Source: an uncultured Acetatifactor sp. (lineage in GTDB: Bacteria > Bacillota > Clostridia > Lachnospirales > Lachnospiraceae). Taken from it: a stretch of DNA of 64,000 nt. A program made the position numbers and the translations under genes. Of the stretch, positions 42,338-51,943 are shown piece by piece. Position 1 is the stretch's first letter. Each line of letters opens with the position of its first letter. Under the pieces are notes generated by a model. It saw only the letters and a program-made list of their open reading frames with translations, was not told the origin of the DNA and made no database searches. Location: contig CAJTPH010000017.1 of assembly GCA_910578215.1 (NCBI GenBank), positions 1 through 64,000 on the forward strand, read 5' to 3'.

Positions 42338-42342
42338 GGCCG

Positions 42343-42370
42343 CGGGATGCCGGAAGGCATCCCGTAAATT
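42343..42370 (+). terminator. Terminator after the HPr-like gene
   Basis: A perfect 9-bp stem (42343-42351 with 42356-42364) closes on a GGAA tetraloop; the following TAAATTTATT is a weak T-run. Confidence 0.65.
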
Positions 42371-42482
42371 TATTCCTGCGGGCAATGAGCCAAGAGGTTG
42401 CGTCAGCATACATTTTGCGAATGCCGCGGGGGGTTTTGATTGAATGGGTAATTTGCGGCTGAGATAGAGAAAGGGACGATAT

Positions 42483-44156
42483 ATGTTGAATTATAAAAGA
42501 TATCAGAAAAATCCCGTGGTCAATTATCCGGAGAGGGAGTGGCCGGGCAGGGAGATCACCAAGGCCCCCGTATGGTGCAGCGTGGATCTGCGGGACGGCA
42601 ACCAGGCGCTGATCGACCCCATGGTGGTGGATGAGAAAATCGAAATGTTTCAGTTTCTTATCAAGCTGGGGTTTAAGGAGATCGAGATAGGGTTTCCCGC
42701 GGCAAGCCAGATTGAATATGATTTTCTGCGCCAGCTCATAGAGCGCAGGCTGATTCCCGACGATGTGACCGTACAGGTTCTGACACAGTGCCGGGAGGAG
42801 CTCATCGACAGGACCTTTGAGGCCATTGAGGGCTGTAAGCAGGCGATCGTGCATATTTATAATTCCACCTCCACCCTGCAGCGGGACGTGGTATTTTGTA
42901 TGGACAGGGAGCATATCACGGAAATTGCGGTAAACGGCACAAGGATGGTAAAGGAGCGGGCGTCGAGGTTTCCGGGGAAAATTATTCTGGAGTATTCGCC
43001 TGAGAGCTTTACCGGGACGGAGCTGGATTTTGCGCTGGAAATCTGCAATGCGGTATCAGGGGAGTGGCAGCCGACTCCGGAGAATCCCATGATTGTCAAT
43101 CTGCCCTCCACGGTGGAGATGAATACGCCCAACGTATATGCGGACCAGATAGAGTGGATGATCAGGCATCTGGACAACAGGGAAAGTATTGTTGTCAGCG
43201 TTCATCCCCACAACGACAGAGGCACGGGCGTGGCCAGCGCGGAGCTTGCGCTGCTTGCGGGAGCCGACCGGGTGGAGGGTACTCTTTTCGGGAACGGGGA
43301 GAGAACCGGGAATGTGGATATTGTGAATCTTGCCTATAATATGTTTTCGCAGGGTATAAATCCTGAGCTGAATCTGGAGAGGGTAAACGATGCTATCGAG
43401 ATCTATGAGCGCTGCTGTAAGCTTCCCATTCATCCAAGGCATCCCTATGCGGGCAAGCTTGTGTTTACCGCTTTTTCAGGCTCTCATCAGGATGCCATCA
43501 ACAAGGGTATGCACGCCATGAAGGAGCGTGGCAGCCAGATCTGGCAGGTTCCTTACCTGCCCATCGATCCCTCGGATATAGGGAGACAGTATGAGCCCAT
43601 CGTGCGGATCAATTCCCAGTCGGGCAAGGGCGGGGTCGCCTTTATCATGGATACCTATTTCGGCTTCAAGCTTCCCAAGGCGATGCACAAGGAGTTTGCC
43701 AACGTCATTCAGGAAATTTCCGAGAAGCAGGGGGAGGTTGCGCCGGAGCAGATCATGCAGAGCTTCCGGGAGACCTACCTGGACAAAAAGGAGCCCATTC
43801 ATTTCCGCAAGCTGCGGATCGAGGATCTGAGCGGTGCGGTCAAGAGCCAGTTTGACACAAAGGTGGTTGTGGAATATACCGATCATGGAGAGGCAAAGAG
43901 CTTTGAGGCGGTGGGCAACGGACCCATCGACGCGGTGCAGAGGGGCTTGAATCACCAGCTGGGGCTGTCTGTCAAGGTGCTGGACTATGAGGAGCATGCC
44001 CTGCAGAGCGGCGCAAACTCACAGGCAGCCGCATATATTCACCTGCTGGACGGAGAGAGCGGCCGCGTTACCTACGGCGTAGGCGTCAGCTCCAATATTA
44101 CCAGAGCCTCCGTGCGGGCGATATTCTCCGCGGTGAACAGGCTGGAGCTGGGATAA
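42483..44156 (+). CDS. leuA: 2-isopropylmalate synthase (LeuA2-type)
   Basis: This 557-residue enzyme joins acetyl-CoA and 2-oxoisovalerate in the first leucine-specific step. The HMGL-like barrel has SVDLRDGNQALIDPM, EIEIGFPAASQIEYDF, SVHPHNDRGTGVASAEL and EGTLFGNGERTGNVD. The C-terminal regulatory domain (about 440-557) has the leucine-binding region TYGVGVSSNITRAS. The N-terminal extension (NYKRYQKNPVVNYPEREW) marks the actinobacterial/clostridial type. It stands alone: leuB, leuC and leuD are not here. I see no T-box in the 145-bp leader. Confidence 0.95.
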   Translation: MLNYKRYQKNPVVNYPEREWPGREITKAPVWCSVDLRDGNQALIDPMVVDEKIEMFQFLIKLGFKEIEIGFPAASQIEYDFLRQLIERRLIPDDVTVQVLTQCREELIDRTFEAIEGCKQAIVHIYNSTSTLQRDVVFCMDREHITEIAVNGTRMVKERASRFPGKIILEYSPESFTGTELDFALEICNAVSGEWQPTPENPMIVNLPSTVEMNTPNVYADQIEWMIRHLDNRESIVVSVHPHNDRGTGVASAELALLAGADRVEGTLFGNGERTGNVDIVNLAYNMFSQGINPELNLERVNDAIEIYERCCKLPIHPRHPYAGKLVFTAFSGSHQDAINKGMHAMKERGSQIWQVPYLPIDPSDIGRQYEPIVRINSQSGKGGVAFIMDTYFGFKLPKAMHKEFANVIQEISEKQGEVAPEQIMQSFRETYLDKKEPIHFRKLRIEDLSGAVKSQFDTKVVVEYTDHGEAKSFEAVGNGPIDAVQRGLNHQLGLSVKVLDYEEHALQSGANSQAAAYIHLLDGESGRVTYGVGVSSNITRASVRAIFSAVNRLELG

Positions 44157-44159
44157 AAT

Positions 44160-44203
44160 ACAAAAAAGTAAAAGCGTCCGAAGGGGCGCTTTTACTTTTT
44201 TGT
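44160..44203. terminator. Bidirectional terminator between leuA and the DUF3048 gene
   Basis: A perfect 17-bp inverted repeat (44160-44176 with 44187-44203) has A-runs on the left and T-runs on the right, so it works from both sides. Confidence 0.88.
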
Positions 44204-44208
44204 GTAAC

Positions 44209-44233
44209 AGCGGGGAAAAGGATTTTCCCCGCT
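44209..44233. terminator. Second hairpin between leuA and the DUF3048 gene
   Basis: A perfect 11-bp inverted repeat (44209-44219 with 44223-44233) closes on three bases. On the minus strand it is the first hairpin after the DUF3048 stop. Confidence 0.6.
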
Positions 44234-44252
44234 GGATTAGTCTGCACGAAAG

Positions 44253-45395
44253 CTATCTATAGGTGAAGGTATTTCCCTCCTGAACAATACAGATCATGGT
44301 TTTACCGGTATTCATTACAATTTCCTCGCCGTAGTCGTCATAGTATCTTGTGGCGCTGTAGTCGCTTGTCTTTGCCCAGTTCACATGAATTCCCTTACCG
44401 TTTGTAAAATACCAGCCGTCTCTGGTGGTGTCGTGGCACTGGAACGCAAGGTAGCCGTTGCCGATGTCCTCGTATTTGGTATATTGGATAATCACATTCT
44501 TAAAGGCAAGCTGCTTGCCGGTTGCCGCGTCCATATGGGGACCGTCGGAGCTTCCCGAAAGGTACTGGGAACGGTAGTACAGCCCGTCGTCCTCGTTGTA
44601 TTCAAAATAACATCTTGTCAGAGGATAGCAGCCCGACATATCGATATAAGTGGCATCCTTGGCGGAGGTGCCGTATTGCGCCAGAGTGTTGGGTGCCGCC
44701 TTGGGGGTAAACACAAAGTGGTTATCGTCCGTCAAGCCCCTGTAGGCAAGGGAATAGCCCTTCTTTTTCACAACGCCTGCCAGGCTGGAGCCGATGGCAT
44801 AGCCGTTATGGGGCGCCAGACGCTCTACGTCGCGGAAAAACGCTGCGGTATCGGAGGTTTGATTGCCGTCGATAGTCTGTGTGTTGGGTTCTTCAAGTAA
44901 ATCGTTTATAAAAAAAGGACCGCCGTAATGTACAATAAAGGCATCCCACTCGAATGCCCAGTAAGCGTAATAGGCGCGCAGGCTTCGGACATTGCCGATC
45001 TTGCTTAATCTGTCCCAGTTTTCATAGACAGCCATCATTCGGGTCATGCGTCCCTCCACGTTAGCCTCATAAATAACGGAAGCCTCGGAAAGGTTGTAGT
45101 GAGGAATGGCATTGCTTTCGTTAGGTATCATTACTGCAATAGGGCGGGTTGCAGCCACTTCCGGATCTATCCATTCGTTTGTCAGCAGGCTGCGTACCAT
45201 GCCCTCGCGGGGAGGCTTGGTATCATCCTCTACAACTACGTTGGAGGGAATGGAGGTGGGGGCCGCCGGGGACTGTGTATTGTCGTCAGGGGAAGGAGTC
45301 TCCTGGACGATCGGGCTTGGTAGGTTACCTGGGCTGCATGCACATAAAGCCATAAGAAAGGCCGTGAGAATAAGCCAAAGTTTTATCTTTTTCAT
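44253..45395 (-). CDS. DUF3048-domain lipoprotein (YerB-like)
   Basis: This 380-residue lipoprotein has a signal peptide with the lipobox LCAC (MKKIKLWLILTAFLMALCAC). A Pro/Thr/Ser linker follows, then DUF3048 (ATRPIAVMIPNESNAIPHYN, EANVEGRMTRMMAVYENWD). The C-terminal domain (RDGWYFTNGKGIHVNWAKTS, GEEIVMNTGKTMICIV) is also typical. Bacillus YerB is a membrane lipoprotein of unknown function. ATG 45395 on the minus strand has GGGAG upstream; the longer frame from 45473 adds 26 residues and overlaps the promoter. Confidence 0.85.
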   Translation of the reverse strand: MKKIKLWLILTAFLMALCACSPGNLPSPIVQETPSPDDNTQSPAAPTSIPSNVVVEDDTKPPREGMVRSLLTNEWIDPEVAATRPIAVMIPNESNAIPHYNLSEASVIYEANVEGRMTRMMAVYENWDRLSKIGNVRSLRAYYAYWAFEWDAFIVHYGGPFFINDLLEEPNTQTIDGNQTSDTAAFFRDVERLAPHNGYAIGSSLAGVVKKKGYSLAYRGLTDDNHFVFTPKAAPNTLAQYGTSAKDATYIDMSGCYPLTRCYFEYNEDDGLYYRSQYLSGSSDGPHMDAATGKQLAFKNVIIQYTKYEDIGNGYLAFQCHDTTRDGWYFTNGKGIHVNWAKTSDYSATRYYDDYGEEIVMNTGKTMICIVQEGNTFTYR

Positions 45396-45444
45396 TTTAA
45401 ATCTCCCGTATAGTTCTGAAAATAAAAAGGCACCATTTGACCAT

Positions 45445-45473
45445 ATTGTATCACATAAAAAAACATCAGTCAT
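45445..45473 (-). promoter_or_regulatory. Promoter of the DUF3048 gene
   Basis: On the minus strand, ATGACT (45468-45473), a 17-bp spacer and TACAAT (45445-45450) preceded by TGA. Start near 45437. Confidence 0.6.
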
Positions 45474-45593
45474 TAGATTGACTGGAAAATTAAGAATTGT
45501 TTATAAATAATAATGTTTTTTGCTGTTGTCAGTATGCCCCAAAGAGACGGTAACTATTATAAGGCAAAAACAGGGAACAGGCAATGTTTTCGC

Positions 45594-45622
45594 TTGCGAA
45601 TTGTCCCCGGGAATTATATACT
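45594..45622 (+). promoter_or_regulatory. Promoter of the GT2-Hsp70-J-protein set
   Basis: TTGCGA (45594-45599), a 17-bp spacer and TATACT (45617-45622). Transcription starts near 45629, 40 bases before the glycosyltransferase start. The next good promoter on this strand is at 51864, so the chaperone genes may share this one. Confidence 0.55.
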
Positions 45623-45670
45623 GTATTTAAAATAAAAAGAAAGTGGACAGAAAAAGGAGGCGGATGGTTA

Positions 45671-46600
45671 ATGAGCCTGTTGAGTGTGATTGTGCCCTGC
45701 TATAACGAGGAGGAAAACGTTGCTCTTTTTTATGAGGAGCTTATGAAAAACGGCGGTTTTTTTGCCGAAAATAATATAGAGCTGGAAATCATTTATATAG
45801 ACGACGGTTCCACGGACGGAACCTGTGCCCAGGTGAAGAAGCTGCACGGGCAGGACGAACGTGTCCATCTGGTGTCGTTTTCGCGCAATTTCGGCAAGGA
45901 GGCGGCAATGTACGCCGGGCTGGAGAATGCCGGGGGGGATTATGTGGCGATAATGGACGCGGACCTGCAGGACCCGCCGGGGCTTTTGCCGGAAATGTTT
46001 TCCTATATGGAGCAGGGTTACGATTCCGTTGCCACAAGAAGGGTATCGCGAAAGGGCGAGCCGCCCATCAGGAGCTTTTTTGCCAGGGTATTTTACCGTC
46101 TGATGAAAAATATTTCCAGGACGGAGATTGTGGACGGGGCCAGGGATTACAGGCTGATGACCAGGCAGATGGTGGATGCGATTCTTTCCATGAAGGAATA
46201 CAATCGATTCACCAAGGGAATCTTCGGCTGGGTGGGCTTCAGGACCAAATGGCTGGAGTACGAGAATGTGGAGCGTGTCAAGGGTGAGACAAAATGGAGC
46301 TTCTGGAAGCTATTTCTCTATTCCCTGGACGGAATCGCGGCGTTTTCCACGGTGCCGCTGATGCTGGCGTCGGTGGTGGGGCTGTTTTTCTGTTTCTTTG
46401 CGTTCATGATGATACTGTTTATCATAGTGAGGAAGCTGATTTTCGGGGACCCGGTATCCGGGTGGGCATCCCTGGTCTGCATAATATTGATGACCAGCGG
46501 GGTGCAGTATTTCTGCGTGGGAATTTTGGGGCAGTATCTGGCTAAGACCTATATGGAGGTAAAGCGGCGCCCTATTTATATTGCGAGGGAAAAGCTGTAA
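45671..46600 (+). CDS. DPM1/GtrB-like family 2 glycosyltransferase
   Basis: A 309-residue protein with a GT-A domain (SVIVPCYNEEENVALFYEEL, IYIDDGSTDGT, IMDADLQDPPGLLPEM) and two C-terminal helices (about residues 230-290). This layout is that of GtrB/DPM1-type enzymes, which move a sugar from NDP to polyprenyl phosphate. They feed GtrA flippases and GT-C glycosyltransferases; both types occur in the window. ATG 45671 has AAGGAGG 9 bases upstream, while the frame opens at 45584. Followed by the Hsp70 gene after 19 bp. Confidence 0.9.
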   Translation: MSLLSVIVPCYNEEENVALFYEELMKNGGFFAENNIELEIIYIDDGSTDGTCAQVKKLHGQDERVHLVSFSRNFGKEAAMYAGLENAGGDYVAIMDADLQDPPGLLPEMFSYMEQGYDSVATRRVSRKGEPPIRSFFARVFYRLMKNISRTEIVDGARDYRLMTRQMVDAILSMKEYNRFTKGIFGWVGFRTKWLEYENVERVKGETKWSFWKLFLYSLDGIAAFSTVPLMLASVVGLFFCFFAFMMILFIIVRKLIFGDPVSGWASLVCIILMTSGVQYFCVGILGQYLAKTYMEVKRRPIYIAREKL

Positions 46601-46619
46601 GCGGCGGAGAGGTATCGAG

Positions 46620-48524
46620 ATGAGTGTGATCGGAATTGACCTTGGAACTTCAAATACCCTTGCCTGTGTGTTTCGGGACGGGCAGGCGGAGCTGGTTCCG
46701 AATGTGGAAGGGGGCTATCTTACCAAAAGCGCGGTGAGCGTGATGGAGGACGGCACGATTCTCACGGGCAGGGCGGCAAAGGAGCGGCTTTTGACGCATC
46801 CCGACTGTACGGCGGCATCCTACAAGGTGTATATGGGTACGGAGCGGGAGAGCCGCCTGGGGAGGCAGGTATTCCGGCCGGAGGAGCTGTCGGCGTTTGT
46901 GCTCAGACAGATAAAGCAGGATGCGGAAAGGTTTCTGCAGGAGCCGGTGGAGGAGGCGGTTATCAGCGTCCCGGCGTATTTTAACGATAATCAGCGCTGT
47001 GCAACCAAGCTGGCGGCACAGCTTGCCGGGCTGAAGGTCTGCAGGCTGATCAACGAGCCTTCCGCTGCGGCAGTGTACTATCGGTGGCATGAGCCGGAGG
47101 CGGAGGACGGCAGGTTCATGATTGTCGACTTTGGCGGCGGTACGCTGGATGTGAGCATTGTGGAATGCTTTGAAAATATCATAGAGATTTTGTGTATAGC
47201 GGGGGATAATCATCTGGGCGGCGACGATATTGACGCCGCCGTGGCAGAGCGTTTCTGCCGGGCGAATGGGCTGTCGCAGGGGGAGCTGACTCCGGAGGAG
47301 AGAGCTGTGCTGATGCGTCAGGCGGAGAACGCGAAGACGGCGCTGTCGGAGCCGGAGGCGCAGGCTGCGGCGATGAGGCTGCGTGCCGGAGATAAGGATT
47401 ACGAGATGAACTTAAGCCGGGAGTTGCTGGCGGATCTCTGCAAGCCGGTCTTTAGGCGGGTGGAAAAGGTGCTCCGGCGTGCGTTGGAAAATAAGAAGGC
47501 GGCACAGGGAATCCGCAGGGTGATTTTGGTGGGAGGCTCATCGCGGATGCCTGCTTTTCGGGATTTTCTGGAAAAGCTGATGTCGGCACGCCCGGTTATG
47601 GCGGCTGAGCCGGACAGGATCGTGGCTCTGGGCGCGGGAGTGTGCGCCGGAATCAGGGAGCGCAGAGAGGAGCTTCAGGATATTGTTATGACGGACGTAT
47701 GTCCTTTTTCCCTGGGGGTTGCTACTTACAACAGCAAGATTGACCGTGACCCTCACATGGCGGTGCTGATTCCCCGGAGCAGTATGCTGCCGGTCAGCCG
47801 CCGCCGCGGTTTTTATACGCTGCATGACGGTCAGGAGTATCTACGCTTTGAGTTTTATCAGGGAGAGGATTATTTTGTGTCCGGTAACTTAAAGCTGGGA
47901 GAGCTGCGGGTCAGGGTGCCCAGGGGGGCTGCGGGAACCCAGTGTGCGGAGGTGACATTTACTTATGACATTGACGGAATTCTTCATGTGAGCGTCGTGG
48001 GCAGCGGAGGAGACAAAAGGGAGACGGTGATTCTTAATCCGAACCTGCATTTGTCGGACGAGGAGCTGGAGAAGGCGATGGAACGTATAGACAGCATCCG
48101 CCTTACTACGGAAGCCTATGGGTACGACAGTCTGTTTGCACAGGCGCTCTCCCTCTTTGAGCGGCTGGGGGACGACAGGCGGGAGCTGCTTGGCTATGGC
48201 CTTCAGCTATACTGCGGCGCTATGGACAGACAGGATCACATTGCCATACGCAGAGGGGAGAAATATCTTGGAGAGCTGGTGGAGCGTTTTACGCGGGAGC
48301 TGGAGGAAGACCCCTTTGCGCCGCTTTTCGGTCTTGGCATGGATCTGAGTTTGGATGAGGAGGAGCCGGAGGAAACGGACAAGGCAGAGGAAGCGGAGGA
48401 GCCGGAGAGCGGGGACAAGGCAGAGGAAGCGGAGGAGCCGGAGAAAGCGGAAAAAACACAGGGCGGCGGAGGCACGGACAACTTGGCAAATGTCTCTGCG
48501 GAGGGGGAATGTAAGGATGAATGA
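46620..48524 (+). CDS. Hsp70-family ATPase (HscC/DnaK-like) with an acidic tail
   Basis: This 634-residue protein has a full Hsp70 ATPase domain: IGIDLGTSNTLACVFRDG (phosphate 1), VIDEAV-like VISVPAYFNDNQRCATKLA, VDFGGGTLDVSIVE (near 169) and VGGSSRMPAF (near 303). A short substrate-binding domain follows (GVATYNSKIDRDPHMAVLIP). It is not the housekeeping DnaK, as grpE and dnaJ are absent. The tail has two tandem 12-residue acidic repeats (DKAEEAEEPE). The gene overlaps the J-domain gene by 8 bp, so the two probably form a dedicated chaperone pair. Similar to HscC with its J partners. Client unknown. Confidence 0.85.
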   Translation: MSVIGIDLGTSNTLACVFRDGQAELVPNVEGGYLTKSAVSVMEDGTILTGRAAKERLLTHPDCTAASYKVYMGTERESRLGRQVFRPEELSAFVLRQIKQDAERFLQEPVEEAVISVPAYFNDNQRCATKLAAQLAGLKVCRLINEPSAAAVYYRWHEPEAEDGRFMIVDFGGGTLDVSIVECFENIIEILCIAGDNHLGGDDIDAAVAERFCRANGLSQGELTPEERAVLMRQAENAKTALSEPEAQAAAMRLRAGDKDYEMNLSRELLADLCKPVFRRVEKVLRRALENKKAAQGIRRVILVGGSSRMPAFRDFLEKLMSARPVMAAEPDRIVALGAGVCAGIRERREELQDIVMTDVCPFSLGVATYNSKIDRDPHMAVLIPRSSMLPVSRRRGFYTLHDGQEYLRFEFYQGEDYFVSGNLKLGELRVRVPRGAAGTQCAEVTFTYDIDGILHVSVVGSGGDKRETVILNPNLHLSDEELEKAMERIDSIRLTTEAYGYDSLFAQALSLFERLGDDRRELLGYGLQLYCGAMDRQDHIAIRRGEKYLGELVERFTRELEEDPFAPLFGLGMDLSLDEEEPEETDKAEEAEEPESGDKAEEAEEPEKAEKTQGGGGTDNLANVSAEGECKDE

Positions 48525-51500
48525 CAATATATGGGAGCTGCTGCAGATAGAACCTACCACAGACCAGGCGCTGATTAAAAGGGCATATGCCAGACAGAGC
48601 AAAGTTTTTCACCCGGAGGAGGACCCGGAGGGCTTTCTGCGCCTGCGGGAAGCCTATTCCCGTGCTCTGCAGTGGGCGGAGGAGGATGGCGGGTGGAGCA
48701 GCTTGGACGAAGCGCCTGCTCCGGAGCAGGACCGGAGGGAAGAAGAACCGCAGCAGGAGGAAGGCGGGCTTCCCCTCTTTGTATTCCGGCAGACCCCGGA
48801 GGGACCCAATCCCTTCAGGGAAAGCGGGGGATACCGTTCTTTTCTGGCGGCGTACCGGAAGGAGAACCAGAAAAACTGGAAGCTTTGGATGGAATTTGTC
48901 ACCTCCCCGGAATTTCTGGCCGATGCCTGGGAGGAGGAGTTCTGCGCCCTTATAAGAGATACGGTGCGCGAGAAGGAGCCGGAATTTAAGCCGGGGCAGG
49001 AGTTCATAAAGAGCCTGTATATCGCCTATTGCTTTTCTGCCACGGATATAGTCATCGACAGCTTCTACACGGGGGACGAGACGCAGGCGGTAACAGAGCG
49101 CCGATTCCGTCAGGAGCAGGGAAGGCAGACCGTCCCGGAGCCGGTTTTTGATATTGCCCGCCAGTATCCCATACCAAAGAGGATGACCGGAAACGATAAC
49201 GCCATGAAGGCGGCGTTTAACAATTATTATTACCTGAGGTCTCTGGACGAGGAGACGGGCTGGTCGGAACAGGGCCAGCAGGGACTGCAGAAGGTGCTGG
49301 GGCAATATGTTTTGACCTATATCAGGGATAATTATACCGGGGACGAGCCCATGGAATGCGTCCGTCATCCCCTGGGCATCAGGCTTTTAAATGATTTCTT
49401 TGCCACGGCACGGCTGAGTGCGGAGTGCTGCCGGATGGCATGGGAGACCCTGGAGCTGAAGCAGGCGGTCATGGGCAGAAATAAGCTGCTTTACGGCAGG
49501 CTGCGAGAGATCTGCCTGGAAAAGTACCCCGGGCTGGGTCTGGAGGAGACGGAAAGCTTTGCCGGGCTGAACAGGATGTGCGACGCATATTTTCAAGGCA
49601 GCTATGTGCGTGACGAGGCGGATATCAGGCAGGAAGAACGGGAGACGGAGGCGTTTCTGGGGCGCGAGGACGTAAGGCGGGCGCTGCGAAACCGCCGATA
49701 TGTGGAGTCAAATGTGCTGAAGTTCTGGCTGAACGACAGGCGCAGTCTCGTTTTCCTGAGCCGTCTGCGCGCACTTTATGAAAAGGAACCGGAGCTGCCC
49801 TGTGCCGGACAGGTGCTGCAGGGGATTGCGAAGGCGCAGGAGAGCCGGAGAATATCGCGTCAGAATGCGGAGGATACCCCGGCGTCCGTGGAGATAGATT
49901 TGAATTACCGCCCTTTTCTGCGGTATTTTCTGAATACGGCGTTTCGGGATTTCAGGGAGCTGAGGCAGTACCTTCAGGAGCAGCTTCCCTATTTGCCGGA
50001 ATGGGCGGGGAGGCTGCCTGCGTCCGGGGAGGAGCCTGTCAGCCGCCGCGTCATGCTGGACGGTATGGAAATAGAGCTGCGGATGCACCTGTATTATGTG
50101 GAATACCGGGTCGACGGGCAGGAGGTATGCAAGCCCTTTCTTTCCTGTGAAAGGGTGGAGGCTCTTGAAACGGAAGAAATGCTGTATTTGCTTCCTATGG
50201 TGGCTTCTGAGGGTGACGGGGAGCTTGGCGCCTGTGCACCGGACGGTATGAAGCTTGCGGAGCGGCTGCAGAAGCGGTTTGAGGCAACGGCGCTGCCTCC
50301 GGAGAACAGGAGGCGGGTGGCGGAGCTTATCGCCGAGAAGCTGAAGCGGAGATTTTATGCCATAAAGCGCTTTCAGGAGGAGGGCGGCGCAGCGCTGCCT
50401 CTCAGAATCTACAGGGAGTCCGGGGATACCCTTTACTGTGCCGAGTGGCGGCAGGATGAGGGGATGATGGGGCTTTATGTGGAACAGGGGCAGGAAAGCC
50501 CGGAGCTTCATTCTTTGGAGAGCTATGATTTTATTGAGGATGAGACGGAGGCGGCGGTACTGGGCAGGGAGCTTCTGGAGCGGATGATCGCTCCGCCGCC
50601 CATAGACTGCAGCTGTATGGAGATATACCCTGAGACGGTGTATGCTTCAAGCCCGGCGTCTCCCGAGTGCGTTCTTTCGGAGGAGGATATTGCGGAGGAG
50701 GTCCTGAATGAGCTTTTAGAGCGGTTTGCGGAGGGCGGGCTGGAGCGTCTGGAATTTTCCTTCAAGCCCTGTCCCTGGGAGCTGAAGGCGGAGGATGTGG
50801 AGAGCTATCCCAGGAAACGGGCGTTGGTGTTTATAAGGCAGGAGCAGGGAGTGTCCTGTTTTTACTTTGACGATACCCAATATATATTTTATGCGCTGAT
50901 GAAAAGAAGCGGCGGAGACTCTGGGCTTAAAAATTATGTTTCGCTGAGTCATAAAAGGCTTCCGCCCCAGTGTGTTTTCGGCTCCTTTGACCCTATAAGG
51001 AGCAATTTGGAAAATATACTCAGTTGGGCCTCCAGAGCGGAGACGTCGCTGGATAAAAGGACCGCGGCACAGTTGGACAACTGTGTCTGGAAGGCGGCAT
51101 GGGGAGGCGTATATATTCAGAGCCGCAGGGAGAAATATAATCTTGCCAAGCAGGAGCTGGGCGGATTTCCGCTGGAGCGCGCCTGGAACGCAGTGGGGCA
51201 GCCCGTGAGGCTGGATCAGAGCCCGGAGGAGCTGAACAAGCGTCCGGTGGAGCTGGAGCGCAGGACACGGGACGGGGCGGCGGATACGATCCAGGTGAAC
51301 GGGATAAAGAGGGCGCAGTTTTCGGAGGCGGTACAACGGTTTTTCCGGGGGGACATCGTATGGCTGAGGCTGTCCTGGGACGTTTTGCCCGACGGATACA
51401 GAAAGCATTTCGCACCGCAGTTTTTTGAGGGTATACTGGCCCGGAGGATGGGGAAGCCCATGCGCAGCCACATAATCCTGCGCCGGGAGGACGAACGTTA

Positions 51501-51816
51501 TACGCTGCTGTGCCTGCAGGATATGGCGGAGAGAGCGCAATATCATGTGGCGGACAGGGGGGTGTACATGGATGTGGAGGGCAAAAAGTACCCTAAGGAG
51601 AGCTTCATGGGCAGGTCCATGCCCGCGTACCTGATTCACAGGGCCCCGGTGGTTCTGCGCAATCTTCTGGATCTTTTGCTGGACAACATGGAGTGCCTGC
51701 TTCCGGTTACGGAAAGGTTTGCGGAATTTGCGTCGGAAAATCCGGTGAAGGCAAGGGATTATAATGAAATCAGAAGGGAGTTTGTGGCAGAGATTCAGGA
51801 TGCGGAGGCTACCTGA
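48517..51816 (+). CDS. Giant J-domain protein paired with the Hsp70
   Basis: A 1099-residue protein. The first 60 residues are a J-domain (WELLQIEPTTDQALIKRAYA then VFHPEEDPEGFLRLREAYS). The usual HPD is replaced by HPE (residues 32-34). About 1000 residues follow without membrane segment or signal. Tryptophan/phenylalanine motifs (RKENQKNWKLWMEFVTSPEF) occur early; the rest I cannot assign. Overlap with the Hsp70 gene implies one operon and stoichiometric synthesis. It likely targets Hsp70 to a client. The HPE may weaken ATPase stimulation, or be tolerated as in DjlB-type proteins. Confidence 0.8.
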   Translation: MNDNIWELLQIEPTTDQALIKRAYARQSKVFHPEEDPEGFLRLREAYSRALQWAEEDGGWSSLDEAPAPEQDRREEEPQQEEGGLPLFVFRQTPEGPNPFRESGGYRSFLAAYRKENQKNWKLWMEFVTSPEFLADAWEEEFCALIRDTVREKEPEFKPGQEFIKSLYIAYCFSATDIVIDSFYTGDETQAVTERRFRQEQGRQTVPEPVFDIARQYPIPKRMTGNDNAMKAAFNNYYYLRSLDEETGWSEQGQQGLQKVLGQYVLTYIRDNYTGDEPMECVRHPLGIRLLNDFFATARLSAECCRMAWETLELKQAVMGRNKLLYGRLREICLEKYPGLGLEETESFAGLNRMCDAYFQGSYVRDEADIRQEERETEAFLGREDVRRALRNRRYVESNVLKFWLNDRRSLVFLSRLRALYEKEPELPCAGQVLQGIAKAQESRRISRQNAEDTPASVEIDLNYRPFLRYFLNTAFRDFRELRQYLQEQLPYLPEWAGRLPASGEEPVSRRVMLDGMEIELRMHLYYVEYRVDGQEVCKPFLSCERVEALETEEMLYLLPMVASEGDGELGACAPDGMKLAERLQKRFEATALPPENRRRVAELIAEKLKRRFYAIKRFQEEGGAALPLRIYRESGDTLYCAEWRQDEGMMGLYVEQGQESPELHSLESYDFIEDETEAAVLGRELLERMIAPPPIDCSCMEIYPETVYASSPASPECVLSEEDIAEEVLNELLERFAEGGLERLEFSFKPCPWELKAEDVESYPRKRALVFIRQEQGVSCFYFDDTQYIFYALMKRSGGDSGLKNYVSLSHKRLPPQCVFGSFDPIRSNLENILSWASRAETSLDKRTAAQLDNCVWKAAWGGVYIQSRREKYNLAKQELGGFPLERAWNAVGQPVRLDQSPEELNKRPVELERRTRDGAADTIQVNGIKRAQFSEAVQRFFRGDIVWLRLSWDVLPDGYRKHFAPQFFEGILARRMGKPMRSHIILRREDERYTLLCLQDMAERAQYHVADRGVYMDVEGKKYPKESFMGRSMPAYLIHRAPVVLRNLLDLLLDNMECLLPVTERFAEFASENPVKARDYNEIRREFVAEIQDAEAT

Positions 51817-51863
51817 CCGGAGGGTGTTAAAAAGTCTTAACGAATTCTTAGCGGCATATATAC

Positions 51864-51892
51864 TTCCGTAATACCACAAGATATGGTATGAT
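51864..51892 (+). promoter_or_regulatory. Promoter of the Spo0A-output-domain gene
   Basis: TATGAT (51887-51892) is preceded by TGG; the -35 TTCCGT (51864-51869, spacer 17) is poor. In the leader, TCGACA at 51920-51925 is close to half of a 0A box (TTCGACA). Confidence 0.45.
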
Positions 51893-51943
51893 GGTAGTGT
51901 TCAAGGCAGTAAATGTGGATCGACATAAGAAAGGGGAATTCGA

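Noticed and set aside
42338..42482. A T-box or leucine attenuator in the leuA leader
   Set aside because: I could not find the T-box bulge (GGTGGNACC) or a Leu-rich leader peptide; only the HPr terminator hairpin is clear.
48289..49368. A 359-codon frame antisense to the Hsp70/J-protein junction
   Set aside because: Rich in Pro, Arg and Leu and overlaps the acidic repeat region; typical shadow.
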